Source: JAHJQZ01 sp963676075
Lineage (GTDB): Bacteria > Pseudomonadota > Alphaproteobacteria > Rhizobiales > Devosiaceae
NCBI GenBank assembly: GCA_963676075.2
Contig: CAXXNZ010000031.1
Span: 310,001-374,000 of the forward strand
DNA: 64,000 nt
Direction of reading: 5' to 3'
Below the pieces are notes generated by a model. The model was given only the letters and a program-made list of their open reading frames with translations. It did no database searches and was not told the DNA's origin. Positions 27,583 through 35,585 of the stretch are shown piece by piece (the stretch's first letter is position 1; each line of letters starts with the position of its first letter). Both the position numbers and the translations under genes were made by a program.

Positions 27583-28281
27583 TCACGAACGGAAGATCCT
27601 GACGTTCAGCGTTTCGTGCGCCATGGCGGCGATGTCGGCGGCAAAGCCGATGGCCCCGAGATCATCAAGGTCGGACGTCTCGCCTTTTTGCGCCGCAGCG
27701 GCGATATCGGCTTCTAGCCCATGCAACACCCGCAATCCGTCAGTCTGCCCGAGAGGCACCAGTCGCACGGCCACAGAAATCTGGCCTTGGGTCAGAGCGG
27801 TGAGAAATCCGGTCAGCACCGCTGCGAGCGGCAGGTCGGACAGACCGGCAATCGCCCCGAGCGCCACCGGATAGGGGCATTCGGACGGAAGCACAGCTCC
27901 GCTCGTTTCCGGCCATGCGGCAGCGGCTGCGCGGAAACTGGTGCCGAGCGACAGCGTTTCGGCGCGCCGTTCGGGCGAGGGGATCAGCGCCAGCGCCAGT
28001 TCGGCCAGTTTGGCGAGCGCTTCTCCGTCCATTGCGGCGCGATGCGCCTCGGCAATCAGTATGGCGTCCGTCGTCGGCGCGCCGTGCCGGAGGATGGCGC
28101 GGAGCCACTCGCTCAGCGCCGCGGGCGTGCGGACGGAGCCGTCGGAAATGGCAGTTTCCAGCCCAGCGGAATAGGCAAAGGCGCCGACCGGGAAGGCCGG
28201 CGAGAACCAGGCGAAAAGCCGTTGCAGCGCCAATGGATCGGTCAGCGCCAAACCAATGCCGCTGTGCCGCACATCATCCAT
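27583..28281 (-). CDS. ureF: Urease accessory protein UreF
   Basis: A 232-residue all-helical protein that bridges UreD-urease and UreG. FAWFSPAFPVGAFAYSAGLE is the hallmark N-terminal motif. ATG 28281 overlaps the ureE end by 8 bp; an upstream frame to 28473 runs through the His-rich ureE tail and is not coding for UreF. Confidence 0.93.
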   Translation of the reverse strand: MDDVRHSGIGLALTDPLALQRLFAWFSPAFPVGAFAYSAGLETAISDGSVRTPAALSEWLRAILRHGAPTTDAILIAEAHRAAMDGEALAKLAELALALIPSPERRAETLSLGTSFRAAAAAWPETSGAVLPSECPYPVALGAIAGLSDLPLAAVLTGFLTALTQGQISVAVRLVPLGQTDGLRVLHGLEADIAAAAQKGETSDLDDLGAIGFAADIAAMAHETLNVRIFRS

Positions 28282-28753
28282 GGGCGTGCGAATGCCCGTG
28301 GGCATGGCTGTGATCGTGCCCGTGGTCATGGTAGGCCCCGCGCAGCGGCGAGAATGGCGCCTTGATGTCGGTGATTTCGGCGCCGAGCCGGGCGAGCATG
28401 TCGCGGATGACGTGATCGCGGGCGACACGGATATGCTCCGGGCTGATCTCGGCGGGCAGGTGACGATTGCCAAGGTGCCAGGCGAGCGCCGTCAGCGCTT
28501 CGCGCGAGGCGGCCCGCACCTCCATCAGCTCCTCCTCGGCAGCGGCGATCTCGATGAAGCGCCCATCTTCCAGCACCAGGCAGTCGCCCTGCTCGAACAC
28601 GGTCGCAACCGGCAGGTCGACCAGCACGTCGTCGCCTGTCTCGGTGACGATCAGGCGACGGCGCAAATGCCGTTCGGCATGGGCGAGCACGACATGGCCC
28701 GAAGGCGGGGCGCCGGCCTTGCCGGCGCGCAGAAACGAGGTGGCACGTGTCAT
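28274..28753 (-). CDS. ureE: Urease nickel metallochaperone UreE
   Basis: A 159-residue protein: N-terminal peptide-binding domain, then the metal-binding domain with LAWHLGNRHLPAEI, and a C-terminal His-rich tail (HDHGHDHSHAHGHSHAHG) that stores nickel. It starts the distal urease block ureE-ureF-DUF3995-ureG-GNAT. Its separation from ureC by about 4 kb of unrelated genes is unusual. Confidence 0.94.
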   Translation of the reverse strand: MTRATSFLRAGKAGAPPSGHVVLAHAERHLRRRLIVTETGDDVLVDLPVATVFEQGDCLVLEDGRFIEIAAAEEELMEVRAASREALTALAWHLGNRHLPAEISPEHIRVARDHVIRDMLARLGAEITDIKAPFSPLRGAYHDHGHDHSHAHGHSHAHG

Positions 28754-28770
28754 CTCGAGGTCTTTATCCT

Positions 28771-29142
28771 TCAGGGGGTGTCATTGGCTTCGATGCAGGT
28801 CAGAAGAGGCGGCGCATCCTTGTCTGCGGTCAGATCGATCAGCTGCGCCTCGGGGCCCTTGGTCCACCACTGGTACTTGCCTGCCACGTAGCGGGCGCCC
28901 GAGCCGGACAGGATATTGGCGAAGATCACCGTCTTGCCGTCGATCGGCACCAACGCCAGGAAATTCGGCGCAGCATTGAGATAATCGGTCTCGACCCGCC
29001 CCTCGTGGTCCTCGCAGGTGTAGCTGACATGCTTCCAGTCGCCCGGATCTGGCAATGTCAGTGTCAACGTCGGCGTGACGGCAAGTGCCGGCAACGGCGC
29101 CAGAAGGAGGGCAAGGCTAAGCCACAGGCCAAAACGTTTCAT
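28771..29142 (-). CDS. MliC-like lysozyme inhibitor, exported
   Basis: A 123-residue protein with a signal peptide cleaved near residue 21 (PALA before VTPT). The mature part has the MliC signature: an early YTC, then a central SGARYVAGKYQWWTKGPEA matching the conserved SGxRY...WWxKG block, and a late Cys that can pair with the first. There is no lipobox, so it is periplasmic rather than a lipoprotein. These proteins block C-type lysozyme. It lies 17 bp upstream of ureE on the same strand, but a shared role is not expected. Confidence 0.75.
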   Translation of the reverse strand: MKRFGLWLSLALLLAPLPALAVTPTLTLTLPDPGDWKHVSYTCEDHEGRVETDYLNAAPNFLALVPIDGKTVIFANILSGSGARYVAGKYQWWTKGPEAQLIDLTADKDAPPLLTCIEANDTP

Positions 29143-29365
29143 GATCGGTCTCGCAGCCAGAAAGCATGAATGCCGGAGCGCAACCGGCTCTGCCATCATG
29201 CTATCTTCATTCGCCAGCCGAGAACAGGGGCAAGTCTCGCGATGCGGCAAGTCCGTTATGCCGCGTGACCAGATCATCCGAAATCCTTGTGCGTGGTCGC
29301 GACGGTCGTAATGTCGACGCATGCGTTGGCGATACTGACAAACGCAGCTGACGGAGGGCACGGCC

Positions 29366-30055
29366 ATGACGGGGCAGGAACTGAAGTCTCGTTTCGACAC
29401 GAGCTGGTCGGGCGGACGCATTGCGAGCCTCGCCGAGAAAATCGCCGACGGCATCGTCCACGGCATCGGGCTTGTCATGGCGCTGGTGGCAGGATCGGTG
29501 CTGATCACGCTTGCCGTGTTGCGCACCGCGCCGGCGGAAGTGCCAGCGATTGCCATCTATGTCGGGGCCTTCGTGCTGCTGCTCGGGGTGTCGATGGCCT
29601 TCAACCTCTGGCCGCAAACCGCGGTCAAGCGCGTGCTGGCCCGTTTCGATCAGGCAACGATATTCCTATTTATTGCAGCCACTTACACGCCGTTCCTGAC
29701 AGGGATATGGCACACGCCGAAAGGGCTGGGGCTGACCATTTTCATCTGGAGCGCCTCGCTGATCGGCGTGGCCTTGAAGCTCAGTCTGCCGCTGCGCCTC
29801 TCCCATTTCACCTTGCCGCTCTACCTCATCATCGGCTGGAGCGGTGTTGTCGTGTTCAACGACCTGGCGCGAACCTTGCCGCCGCAGGCGCTGGTGCTGC
29901 TGCTCGCCGGCGGGCTCTGCTACTCCTTCGGCATCGTCTTCTACCTGTGGGAGAAGCTGAAGTTCAATTCGGCCCTCTGGCACGGCTTTGTCGTCGTCGG
30001 GGCCAGCCTGCACCTGATCGCCATTTTCGACGCCATGGTCGTCTCGCGCTGGTAG
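29366..30055 (+). CDS. Hemolysin III family (PAQR-like) membrane protein
   Basis: A 229-residue protein with seven predicted helices. The motif EKIADGIVHGIGL at the first helix and FLFIAATYTPFL are typical of the hemolysin III/YqfA family, including a metal-binding His/Asp set; the late HLIAIFDAM segment carries the C-terminal His. GGAGGG precedes ATG 29366. The family may be membrane hydrolases; toxin activity should not be assumed. It is the only plus-strand gene inside the urease region. Confidence 0.88.
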   Translation: MTGQELKSRFDTSWSGGRIASLAEKIADGIVHGIGLVMALVAGSVLITLAVLRTAPAEVPAIAIYVGAFVLLLGVSMAFNLWPQTAVKRVLARFDQATIFLFIAATYTPFLTGIWHTPKGLGLTIFIWSASLIGVALKLSLPLRLSHFTLPLYLIIGWSGVVVFNDLARTLPPQALVLLLAGGLCYSFGIVFYLWEKLKFNSALWHGFVVVGASLHLIAIFDAMVVSRW

Positions 30056-30095
30056 GCGGCGAAGAACACTCCGCCGCCCCGGATGTGCGCCAGCC

Positions 30096-30629
30096 TCAGA
30101 CCGGGCGGATGCGTGCCATGGCGAGCACGTCGGCATAGGCGCCGTTGCGATAGGCGTCGTCCTTATGCACGCCTTCGGCCTCGAAGCCGAACTTCCTGTA
30201 AAGCGCGATCGCCGCGTCGTTGTCGGTGAACACCGTCAACTCGATGCGGTGAATGTCGAGCCATTTGTCGGCAGCATCGATCAGCGCGCCAACAAGCGCG
30301 GTGCCTATGCCTTTGCCGGCATGATCGTCATGAACGGCGATGCCGAGCGAGGCGACATGACGCCGCCGGCCCGAGTCGCGATGAAGGCCGGCATTGCCAA
30401 CCAGCACATCACCGATGAACGCGGAGATATGAAGGTCGTCATCGCCGAGCCCTTCGAGAAACCGCCGTGTTTGTTCGAGGCGCTGAAAAGGCGGGCGCAG
30501 CGTGCCGTATCGCACGCCGGGCAGGTTCATCAACACAGTGAGCGCCTCGGCGTCGTCCAGGCGGGTTGCGCGGATGATGAGGTCCCTGGCAGACGGCGGT
30601 TGTGCTGTTTTTTGGGGATCGTTTGACAT
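30096..30629 (-). CDS. GNAT family N-acetyltransferase
   Basis: A 177-residue acetyltransferase of the RimI/amino-acid acetyltransferase type. LGIAVHDDHAGKGIGTALVG is the acetyl-CoA loop, and DNDAAIALYRKFGFEAEGV is the C-terminal motif. ATG 30629 has GGAGA 3 bp upstream and sits inside a 10-bp inverted repeat (see 30624-30674) that could hide the start codon in mRNA. Confidence 0.88.
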   Translation of the reverse strand: MSNDPQKTAQPPSARDLIIRATRLDDAEALTVLMNLPGVRYGTLRPPFQRLEQTRRFLEGLGDDDLHISAFIGDVLVGNAGLHRDSGRRRHVASLGIAVHDDHAGKGIGTALVGALIDAADKWLDIHRIELTVFTDNDAAIALYRKFGFEAEGVHKDDAYRNGAYADVLAMARIRPV

Positions 30630-30674
30630 TGTCTCCTCGTCGGGTTCGGCCGGACAGCGGGACGGACAATGTCA
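30624..30674 (-). promoter_or_regulatory. Inverted repeat masking the acetyltransferase start codon
   Basis: TGACATTGTC at 30624-30633 and GACAATGTCA at 30665-30674 are perfect 10-bp arms with a 31-base loop. On the minus-strand transcript the second arm contains the AUG of the acetyltransferase, so folding would bury it. This may be an RNA switch or an operator; both are inference. Confidence 0.45.
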
Positions 30675-30843
30675 GACCCTGCCGGTGCGGCGGGGTCTGC
30701 GGATCGGTTGGCCTAATGCCGAACGAAAGCCGCGCGCCCCGAGGCGCGTACGAGCATCATTTCGACGATAAGGGTTCGGTTGATCATGGGCGGGAGATTT
30801 GTGCCCAAAAGGCGAGCCTGTCAAGACGACATGCCGGCCATGG

Positions 30844-30871
30844 AAAAGGGCCATCCGGAGATGGCCCTTTT
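30844..30871 (-). terminator. Bidirectional intrinsic terminator
   Basis: Arms AAAAGGGCCATC (30844-30855) and GATGGCCCTTTT (30860-30871) form a perfect 12-bp stem with a four-base loop, with A and T tracts on the two sides. It lies 22 bp beyond the stop of the minus-strand twin-cysteine gene at 30894 and should end its transcript. Confidence 0.8.
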
Positions 30872-30893
30872 CGCATCTGTGAGCAGAATGGGT

Positions 30894-31202
30894 TCAACGC
30901 GCCGCTTCGCGCGCCGACTGAACGGCCGGCAGAAGCAGCATACGCTGCGGCTTGGTCTTGGGGCTGAGAAAAGCACTCGGCGCGCTCGACTGCGTCTGGT
31001 TGCCGAACTCCTCGTCGCAGGCATTGGTGGCGTTTTCGATGCAGTCTTCCGGATGGTTCGAGGTGTTGTTGCACGAGTTGATGACGTGATTGTAGCACGA
31101 GGGCAGATCGGTGATCACGGCGCTCGCGTGGGTCGGGGCAAGGGCGAGGGCCGTGGTCAGGGCGAGGGCGGAGAGGATGGCGGGCTTGCGAATGAAGGTC
31201 AT
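30894..31202 (-). CDS. Small secreted twin-CX7C protein of unknown function
   Basis: A 102-residue protein with an N-terminal signal peptide (LALTTALALAPTHASA, cleavage near residue 28). The mature part has four cysteines in symmetric spacing C-x7-C-x9-C-x7-C, then a basic tail. That pattern can form a disulfide-locked helical hairpin. ATG 31202 is preferred over the longer frame to 31256 because the signal peptide begins there. A strong terminator lies just downstream. No homologous family was recognised. Confidence 0.65.
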   Translation of the reverse strand: MTFIRKPAILSALALTTALALAPTHASAVITDLPSCYNHVINSCNNTSNHPEDCIENATNACDEEFGNQTQSSAPSAFLSPKTKPQRMLLLPAVQSAREAAR

Positions 31203-31356
31203 GGGTCTCAGGTCCGTCTGTTTTGCATGGAGGCGGGCATTGCCGCCGGTACACATCGGACGAGGAACTGGACGAAATGGTTCAAGTATTTTGACGTGAT
31301 GCCGAAGGTTTCTAGGCGCAAAGGAGAAAAGTGTTTTTGATCAGGAACTTGCAAGC

Positions 31357-31818
31357 CTACCTTGTAGTCAGGTCGCGCTCCAGCAACAGATTGTTGCCGA
31401 ACTGGGTCTCGATCACACCATCGAGCCGGAAGCCGGCGCGGGTGTAAAACCCTTCGGCATGAGGGTTGCCCATGACATAGAGCGTTTTCGCACCCAGCGT
31501 GACGGCCCGGGCGGCAACGGCCTCTGCCAGCGCCCGACCGACGCCCTGACGCCAATGCGACGGTTCGACGAACAGCCCTTCGAGCTCGGCATCGCCATCC
31601 TCGCGCAGGATCAGAGTCGCGAAGCCAACAACCACGCCATCGCACTCGGCAACGACCACGTTGCCGGCGGCGAAGAATTCGGCGGGCGTGTCGATCAGTT
31701 CGGGGTGGGCCATCAGCAGGTCGCGGTCGCCGGTATTGGCCAGCGCCGCCCGGCGCTGGATTTCGATGAGGAACAACCGTTCATGAGGGGATGCGGTGCG
31801 GATGCAGTGGACGATCAT
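31357..31818 (-). CDS. GNAT family N-acetyltransferase
   Basis: A 153-residue acetyltransferase: AELEGLFVEPSHWRQGVGRA gives the acetyl-CoA loop Q-x-V-G-x-A, and NPHAEGFYTRAGFRLDG the C-terminal motif. It starts 9 bp after the RES toxin stop on the same strand and is probably cotranscribed with the toxin-antitoxin pair. This invites comparison with acetyltransferase toxins, but its length and motifs are those of ordinary GNATs. Confidence 0.85.
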   Translation of the reverse strand: MIVHCIRTASPHERLFLIEIQRRAALANTGDRDLLMAHPELIDTPAEFFAAGNVVVAECDGVVVGFATLILREDGDAELEGLFVEPSHWRQGVGRALAEAVAARAVTLGAKTLYVMGNPHAEGFYTRAGFRLDGVIETQFGNNLLLERDLTTR

Positions 31819-31827
31819 GGCCTATCC

Positions 31828-32343
31828 TCACTGCCAGGACGCCTGGTCCTGGGGCAGCCTGTGGTCCGGATCGAACACCTTCACGGCATGCCGGCCGGTT
31901 TCGGCCCAGTCCCACAACACCAGGTTGGTCATCTCCGGCGTTGCGCCATAGGCAAAGGAGGGGACGAGAATGCCGGCTGAGGAGCCGCCAAACCGATCAT
32001 AGACGCTCCACGAGGCCGGGCGCTTCCCATCGAAGATATCATCCGCCCAGGCGCAGGCAAGAGTGGCAAGATTGATGTTCGCGGCCTTGCGTGCGTCCGG
32101 GCTCGAAAGGTCGATAATGTCAGTACAATCCACGTCGTAGGAAACAAGCGTCAAGGGTTTGAATCTGAAGGCAAACCCTTGGGTTGTCTCAAGGAAGGCG
32201 CCTTCAGGTGAGGTTGCCAGATACAAGGCCGGAACGCCCTTGGGGTTGAAGCGTGCGCCGTAAACTGCAGCACCTTCACCTGACAACGGTGCGAAAGCCC
32301 ATTTCGGGTCGTGACCGCGATAGCCCGTGCCGACAAATCTCAA
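31828..32343 (-). CDS. RES domain toxin of a RES/Xre toxin-antitoxin pair
   Basis: A 171-residue RES-domain protein. The family block LSGEGAAVYGARFNPKGVPALYL contains the conserved Gly-Glu-Gly, Tyr and Arg, and a conserved Glu follows in TSPEGAFLE. Characterised RES toxins break down NAD+ and stop growth. The likely start is TTG at 32343, which overlaps the antitoxin stop as TTGA, so toxin translation depends on antitoxin translation. The frame is open upstream into the antitoxin gene, but no better start fits. Placed inside the urease gene region with a GNAT downstream. Confidence 0.85.
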   Translation of the reverse strand: MRFVGTGYRGHDPKWAFAPLSGEGAAVYGARFNPKGVPALYLATSPEGAFLETTQGFAFRFKPLTLVSYDVDCTDIIDLSSPDARKAANINLATLACAWADDIFDGKRPASWSVYDRFGGSSAGILVPSFAYGATPEMTNLVLWDWAETGRHAVKVFDPDHRLPQDQASWQ

Positions 32344-32705
32344 GCAAACCCGCCAAGCGCCATATGATCGAGATAGTCGCGCACGGCGCTGGCCTTGCCC
32401 GACTTGACCAGACTTTCGGCAGTGCGGCCACCGAAGGCCGGAATGGGCTGGGCCCGGTACCATGCGAAGGCCTGTCGCTCGCCGCCCGCCCAATCGGTGA
32501 TGCGGGTGATGATTTCCGTCATCTCGCTCAGCCGCGCCAGCGTTGCCGGCGCCTCGGCACGATCCTTGCGCTGCAGGGTGGCGGGGGCGAGGCCAACGGT
32601 CAGCGCCAGCTCGCGCTTGCTGATGCCGAGCCGGTCGGACAGGGTCTCGGCCATGCTCGCCTGCTGCCAATGTGTCTGCGGTGCTTCGCTGAAACCTGTG
32701 CTCAT
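32340..32705 (-). CDS. Xre/MbcA/ParS-type antitoxin
   Basis: A 121-residue protein: an Xre-like N-terminal helix-turn-helix (LSDRLGISKRELALTVGLA) and the C-terminal MbcA/ParS toxin-binding domain (AFAWYRAQPIPAFGGRTAES, then VRDYLDHMALGGFA). It neutralises the RES toxin encoded immediately downstream and probably represses its own promoter. ATG 32705 is used; a start at 32753 (MSYLLTHE) or 32780 would extend it. If the promoter at 32712-32741 is real, the message is nearly leaderless. Confidence 0.87.
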   Translation of the reverse strand: MSTGFSEAPQTHWQQASMAETLSDRLGISKRELALTVGLAPATLQRKDRAEAPATLARLSEMTEIITRITDWAGGERQAFAWYRAQPIPAFGGRTAESLVKSGKASAVRDYLDHMALGGFA

Positions 32706-32708
32706 GGC

Positions 32709-32753
32709 TATGACATACCATTTGTCGCATTCATGCGTCAATAGATATGACAT
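32709..32753 (-). promoter_or_regulatory. Putative toxin-antitoxin promoter with direct repeats
   Basis: On the minus strand TTGACG (32741-32736) and TATGTC (32717-32712) are separated by 18 bp, a plausible sigma-70 promoter. The 8-mer ATGTCATA (plus-strand TATGACAT) occurs twice, at 32709-32716 and 32746-32753, overlapping and flanking the promoter, which suits autoregulation by the Xre antitoxin. Confidence 0.4.
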
Positions 32754-32795
32754 CAACCGGCAGACTTCAACCGCCTTCACCTTGAGGCGAGGGCC

Positions 32796-34505
32796 TCAGA
32801 ACAGGAAGTACCTCTGTGCCATCGGCAGTTCCGTCGCCGGCTCGCAGGTCAGCAGTTCGCCGTCGGCGCGAACCTCGTAGGTTTCCGGGTCGACCTCGAT
32901 ATGCGGTGTCGCCGAATTGTGGATCATCGAGGCCTTGCCAATGCCGTGGCGGGTGTTGACCACCGGCAGCAGGGTCTTTTCGAGGCGGTAGCGCTCGCCA
33001 ATGCCGGCATCGATGGCGGCCTGCGAGGTGAAGGTCACCGAAGAGGTCTTCTTGGTCACGCCATAGGCGCCGAACATGTAGCGATAGTGCATCGGTTGCG
33101 GCGTCGGGATCGAGGCATTGGGGTCGCCCATCGGCGCGGCGGCGATATTGCCGCCGAGCAGCACCATGTCCGGTTTCACGCCGAAAAATGCCGGATCCCA
33201 CATCACCAGATCGGCACGCTTGCCGACCTCGATCGAGCCGATGTGCTGGGAGAACCCATGGGCGATGGCCGGATTGATGGTGTATTTGGCGATATAGCGG
33301 CGGACGCGGAAATTGTCGTTGTCGCCGGTCTCTTCCGGCAGGCGGCCGCGCTGGCGCTTCATCTTGTCGGCGGTCTGCCAGGTGCGGATGATCACTTCGC
33401 CGACCCGGCCCATGGCCTGACTGTCCGAAGCGATGATCGAGAAGGCTCCCAAATCGTGCAGGATATCCTCGGCGGCGATCGTCTCCTTGCGAATGCGGCT
33501 CTCGGCAAAAGCCACGTCCTCGGGGATGTTCTGGTCGAGGTGGTGGCACACCATCAGCATGTCGAGATGCTCGGAAATGGTGTTGACCGTGTAGGGCCGC
33601 GTCGGGTTGGTCGAGGAGGGGATGACGTTGGCGAACGAGGCGACCTTGATAATATCCGGAGCGTGACCACCGCCGGCGCCTTCGGTGTGGAAGGCGTGGA
33701 TCGTCCGGCCCTTGAAGGCGGCGACCGTATCCTCGACGAAGCCGGATTCGTTGAGCGTGTCGGTATGGATCATCACCTGCACGTCATGCTCGTCGGCGAC
33801 ATCGAGGCAGTTGTCGATGGCGGCGGGGGTGGTGCCCCAGTCCTCGTGCAGTTTCAGCGCCGCGGCGCCGGCCAAAACCATTTCTTCCAGAGGCGCCGCA
33901 AGCGAGGCATTGCCCTTGCCGGCGAAGGCAAGGTTCATCGGGAAGTCCTCGGCTGCACCCATCATTTGCTGTAGGTGCCAGGCACCGGTGCAGGTGGTGG
34001 CGAGCGTGCCGTGCGCCGGCCCGGAACCGCCTCCGAGCATGGTGGTCAGCCCCGCCATCAGTGCTTCCTCGATCTGCTGGGGACAGATGAAATGAATGTG
34101 GCTGTCAAAGCCCCCGGCGGTCAGGATCTTGCCTTCGCCGGCGATGGCTTCGGTCGAGGGGCCGATGATGATGGTGACACCCGGCTGTGTGTCCGGATTG
34201 CCGGCCTTGCCGATGCCGGCGATGACGCCGTTCTTGAGCCCGATGTCGGCCTTGTAGATGCCGGTGTGGTCCACCACCAGCGCGTTGGTGATGACGGTGT
34301 CGACAGCGCCTTGGTCGCGCGTCGCCTGGCTCTGCCCCATGCCGTCCCGGATAACCTTGCCGCCGCCGAATTTCACTTCCTCGCCATAGACGGTGAAGTC
34401 CTTTTCGACCTCGATGAACAGCTCGGTATCGGCAAGCCGGACCTTGTCGCCCGTGGTCGGGCCATACATGTCGGCATAGGCGGCGCGGGTAATCTTTGCG
34501 GGCAT
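32796..34505 (-). CDS. ureC: Urease subunit alpha
   Basis: The 569-residue catalytic subunit that hydrolyses urea to ammonia and carbamate. DSHIHFICP holds two nickel-binding His, Lys218 in ALKLHEDWG is the carbamylated bridge, and MVCHHLDQ carries the active-site flap His. Length and motifs are complete. ATG 34505 is the normal start (MPAKITRAAYADMYG); the open frame to 34586 overlaps the upstream gene. Confidence 0.97.
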   Translation of the reverse strand: MPAKITRAAYADMYGPTTGDKVRLADTELFIEVEKDFTVYGEEVKFGGGKVIRDGMGQSQATRDQGAVDTVITNALVVDHTGIYKADIGLKNGVIAGIGKAGNPDTQPGVTIIIGPSTEAIAGEGKILTAGGFDSHIHFICPQQIEEALMAGLTTMLGGGSGPAHGTLATTCTGAWHLQQMMGAAEDFPMNLAFAGKGNASLAAPLEEMVLAGAAALKLHEDWGTTPAAIDNCLDVADEHDVQVMIHTDTLNESGFVEDTVAAFKGRTIHAFHTEGAGGGHAPDIIKVASFANVIPSSTNPTRPYTVNTISEHLDMLMVCHHLDQNIPEDVAFAESRIRKETIAAEDILHDLGAFSIIASDSQAMGRVGEVIIRTWQTADKMKRQRGRLPEETGDNDNFRVRRYIAKYTINPAIAHGFSQHIGSIEVGKRADLVMWDPAFFGVKPDMVLLGGNIAAAPMGDPNASIPTPQPMHYRYMFGAYGVTKKTSSVTFTSQAAIDAGIGERYRLEKTLLPVVNTRHGIGKASMIHNSATPHIEVDPETYEVRADGELLTCEPATELPMAQRYFLF

Positions 34506-34527
34506 GGCGGAAAGCCTTCGCTCTTGA

Positions 34528-34944
34528 TCAGTTGACGGCAGGTTTGTTGCTCTGGAAGAAACCGCGTGCGGCGGTGATGAAATCATCGAGCAGGGCGATG
34601 CCCGCGCTCACACGCTCGTCGGACAAGCCTGCGCCAACCAGTGAAGCGGCGATGGCCTGCATGGCATAGGCGGGCTTGATCTCGCCCTTCTTGCCCGAAT
34701 CTTCGATCTCGCGCGACAGTGTATCGATCAGGCTCTGGCGCGCCGTGTCGTCGAGCGCTGCCTTGACCTCCTGCCAGTCCGGCTGGCCGGCATCCTTGCA
34801 CAAACGGTCGGCGAGCGAGCCGATCAGCATCATGGTTTCGGGATCGCGCTGGCGTACCTGATCCAGATCGACAAGGATTTTCTGCAAACCGTCGAGCAGC
34901 ACCTCGGTGCGCGGGTCTTCGGTCGTTTCGTTCGACACGGTCAC
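34528..34944 (-). CDS. Hypothetical protein between ureB and ureC
   Basis: A 138-residue acidic, helical, soluble protein with no signal peptide, beginning MTVSNETTEDPRTEVLLDGL. It overlaps the end of ureB by four bases (ATGA) and ends 22 bp before ureC, so it is made with the structural subunits. Unknown small genes at this position occur in some rhizobial urease operons; no function is known to me. A role in subunit assembly is conceivable but unproven. Confidence 0.8.
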   Translation of the reverse strand: MTVSNETTEDPRTEVLLDGLQKILVDLDQVRQRDPETMMLIGSLADRLCKDAGQPDWQEVKAALDDTARQSLIDTLSREIEDSGKKGEIKPAYAMQAIAASLVGAGLSDERVSAGIALLDDFITAARGFFQSNKPAVN

Positions 34945-35246
34945 AGTGCCCCCATGATTTTTTGATTGAATCCATAGACCTTGCGGGCACCCGAGAGCGG
35001 CACCAGCGTCACCTCGCGCGACTGGCCCGGCTCGAAGCGGACGGCGGTGCCGGCGGCGATGTCGAGCCGCATGCCGCGCGCCTGTTCGCGGTCGAACACC
35101 AGCCCGGAATTGGTCTCGTAGAAATGATAGTGCGAGCCGACCTGGATCGGCCTGTCGCCGGAATTGGCCACCGTCAGCGTGATGGTCGTGGCGCCGGAAT
35201 TGAGTTCGATATCGCCTGGGGCGGTGGTTACTTCGCCGGGGATCAT
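34941..35246 (-). CDS. ureB: Urease subunit beta
   Basis: A 101-residue structural subunit with the complete family sequence from MIPGEVTTAPGDIELN through VGSHYHFYETN to KVYGFNQKIMGAL. It forms the (alpha-beta-gamma)3 enzyme with UreA and UreC and overlaps the unknown downstream gene by four bases. Confidence 0.97.
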   Translation of the reverse strand: MIPGEVTTAPGDIELNSGATTITLTVANSGDRPIQVGSHYHFYETNSGLVFDREQARGMRLDIAAGTAVRFEPGQSREVTLVPLSGARKVYGFNQKIMGAL

Positions 35247-35273
35247 TTGGGTCTCCTCGCCTTGTGCGGCGTG

Positions 35274-35576
35274 CTACCGGATCGGTTCGTGGACGGTCAC
35301 AAGCTTCGTGCCGTCGGGGAAGGTCGCCTCGACCTGGACGTCGTGGATCATTTCGGCGACGCCCTCCATCACCTGGTCGCGGCTAATGACATGGGCGCCG
35401 GCTTCCATCAGCTCGGCGACCGGGCGGCCATCGCGGGCGCCCTCGACGACGAAATCAGTGACCAGCGCAATCGCCTCGGGGTGGTTGAGCTTGACGCCGC
35501 GTTCAAGCCGGCGCCGGGCCACCATCGCGGCCATGGAAATGAGGAGCTTGTCCTTTTCGCGGGGCGTGAGATTCAT
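35274..35576 (-). CDS. ureA: Urease subunit gamma
   Basis: A 100-residue subunit with the family opening MNLTPREKDKLLISMAAMVA and the end TVHEPIR. It lies 9 bp downstream of ureD and 27 bp upstream of ureB, the usual order. Confidence 0.97.
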   Translation of the reverse strand: MNLTPREKDKLLISMAAMVARRRLERGVKLNHPEAIALVTDFVVEGARDGRPVAELMEAGAHVISRDQVMEGVAEMIHDVQVEATFPDGTKLVTVHEPIR

Positions 35577-35585
35577 GAGTGTTCC

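Noticed and set aside
30780..31340. Plus-strand ORF of 186 codons over the twin-CX7C gene
   Set aside because: It begins before a terminator hairpin and is antisense to an ORF with a clear signal peptide; no ribosome site.
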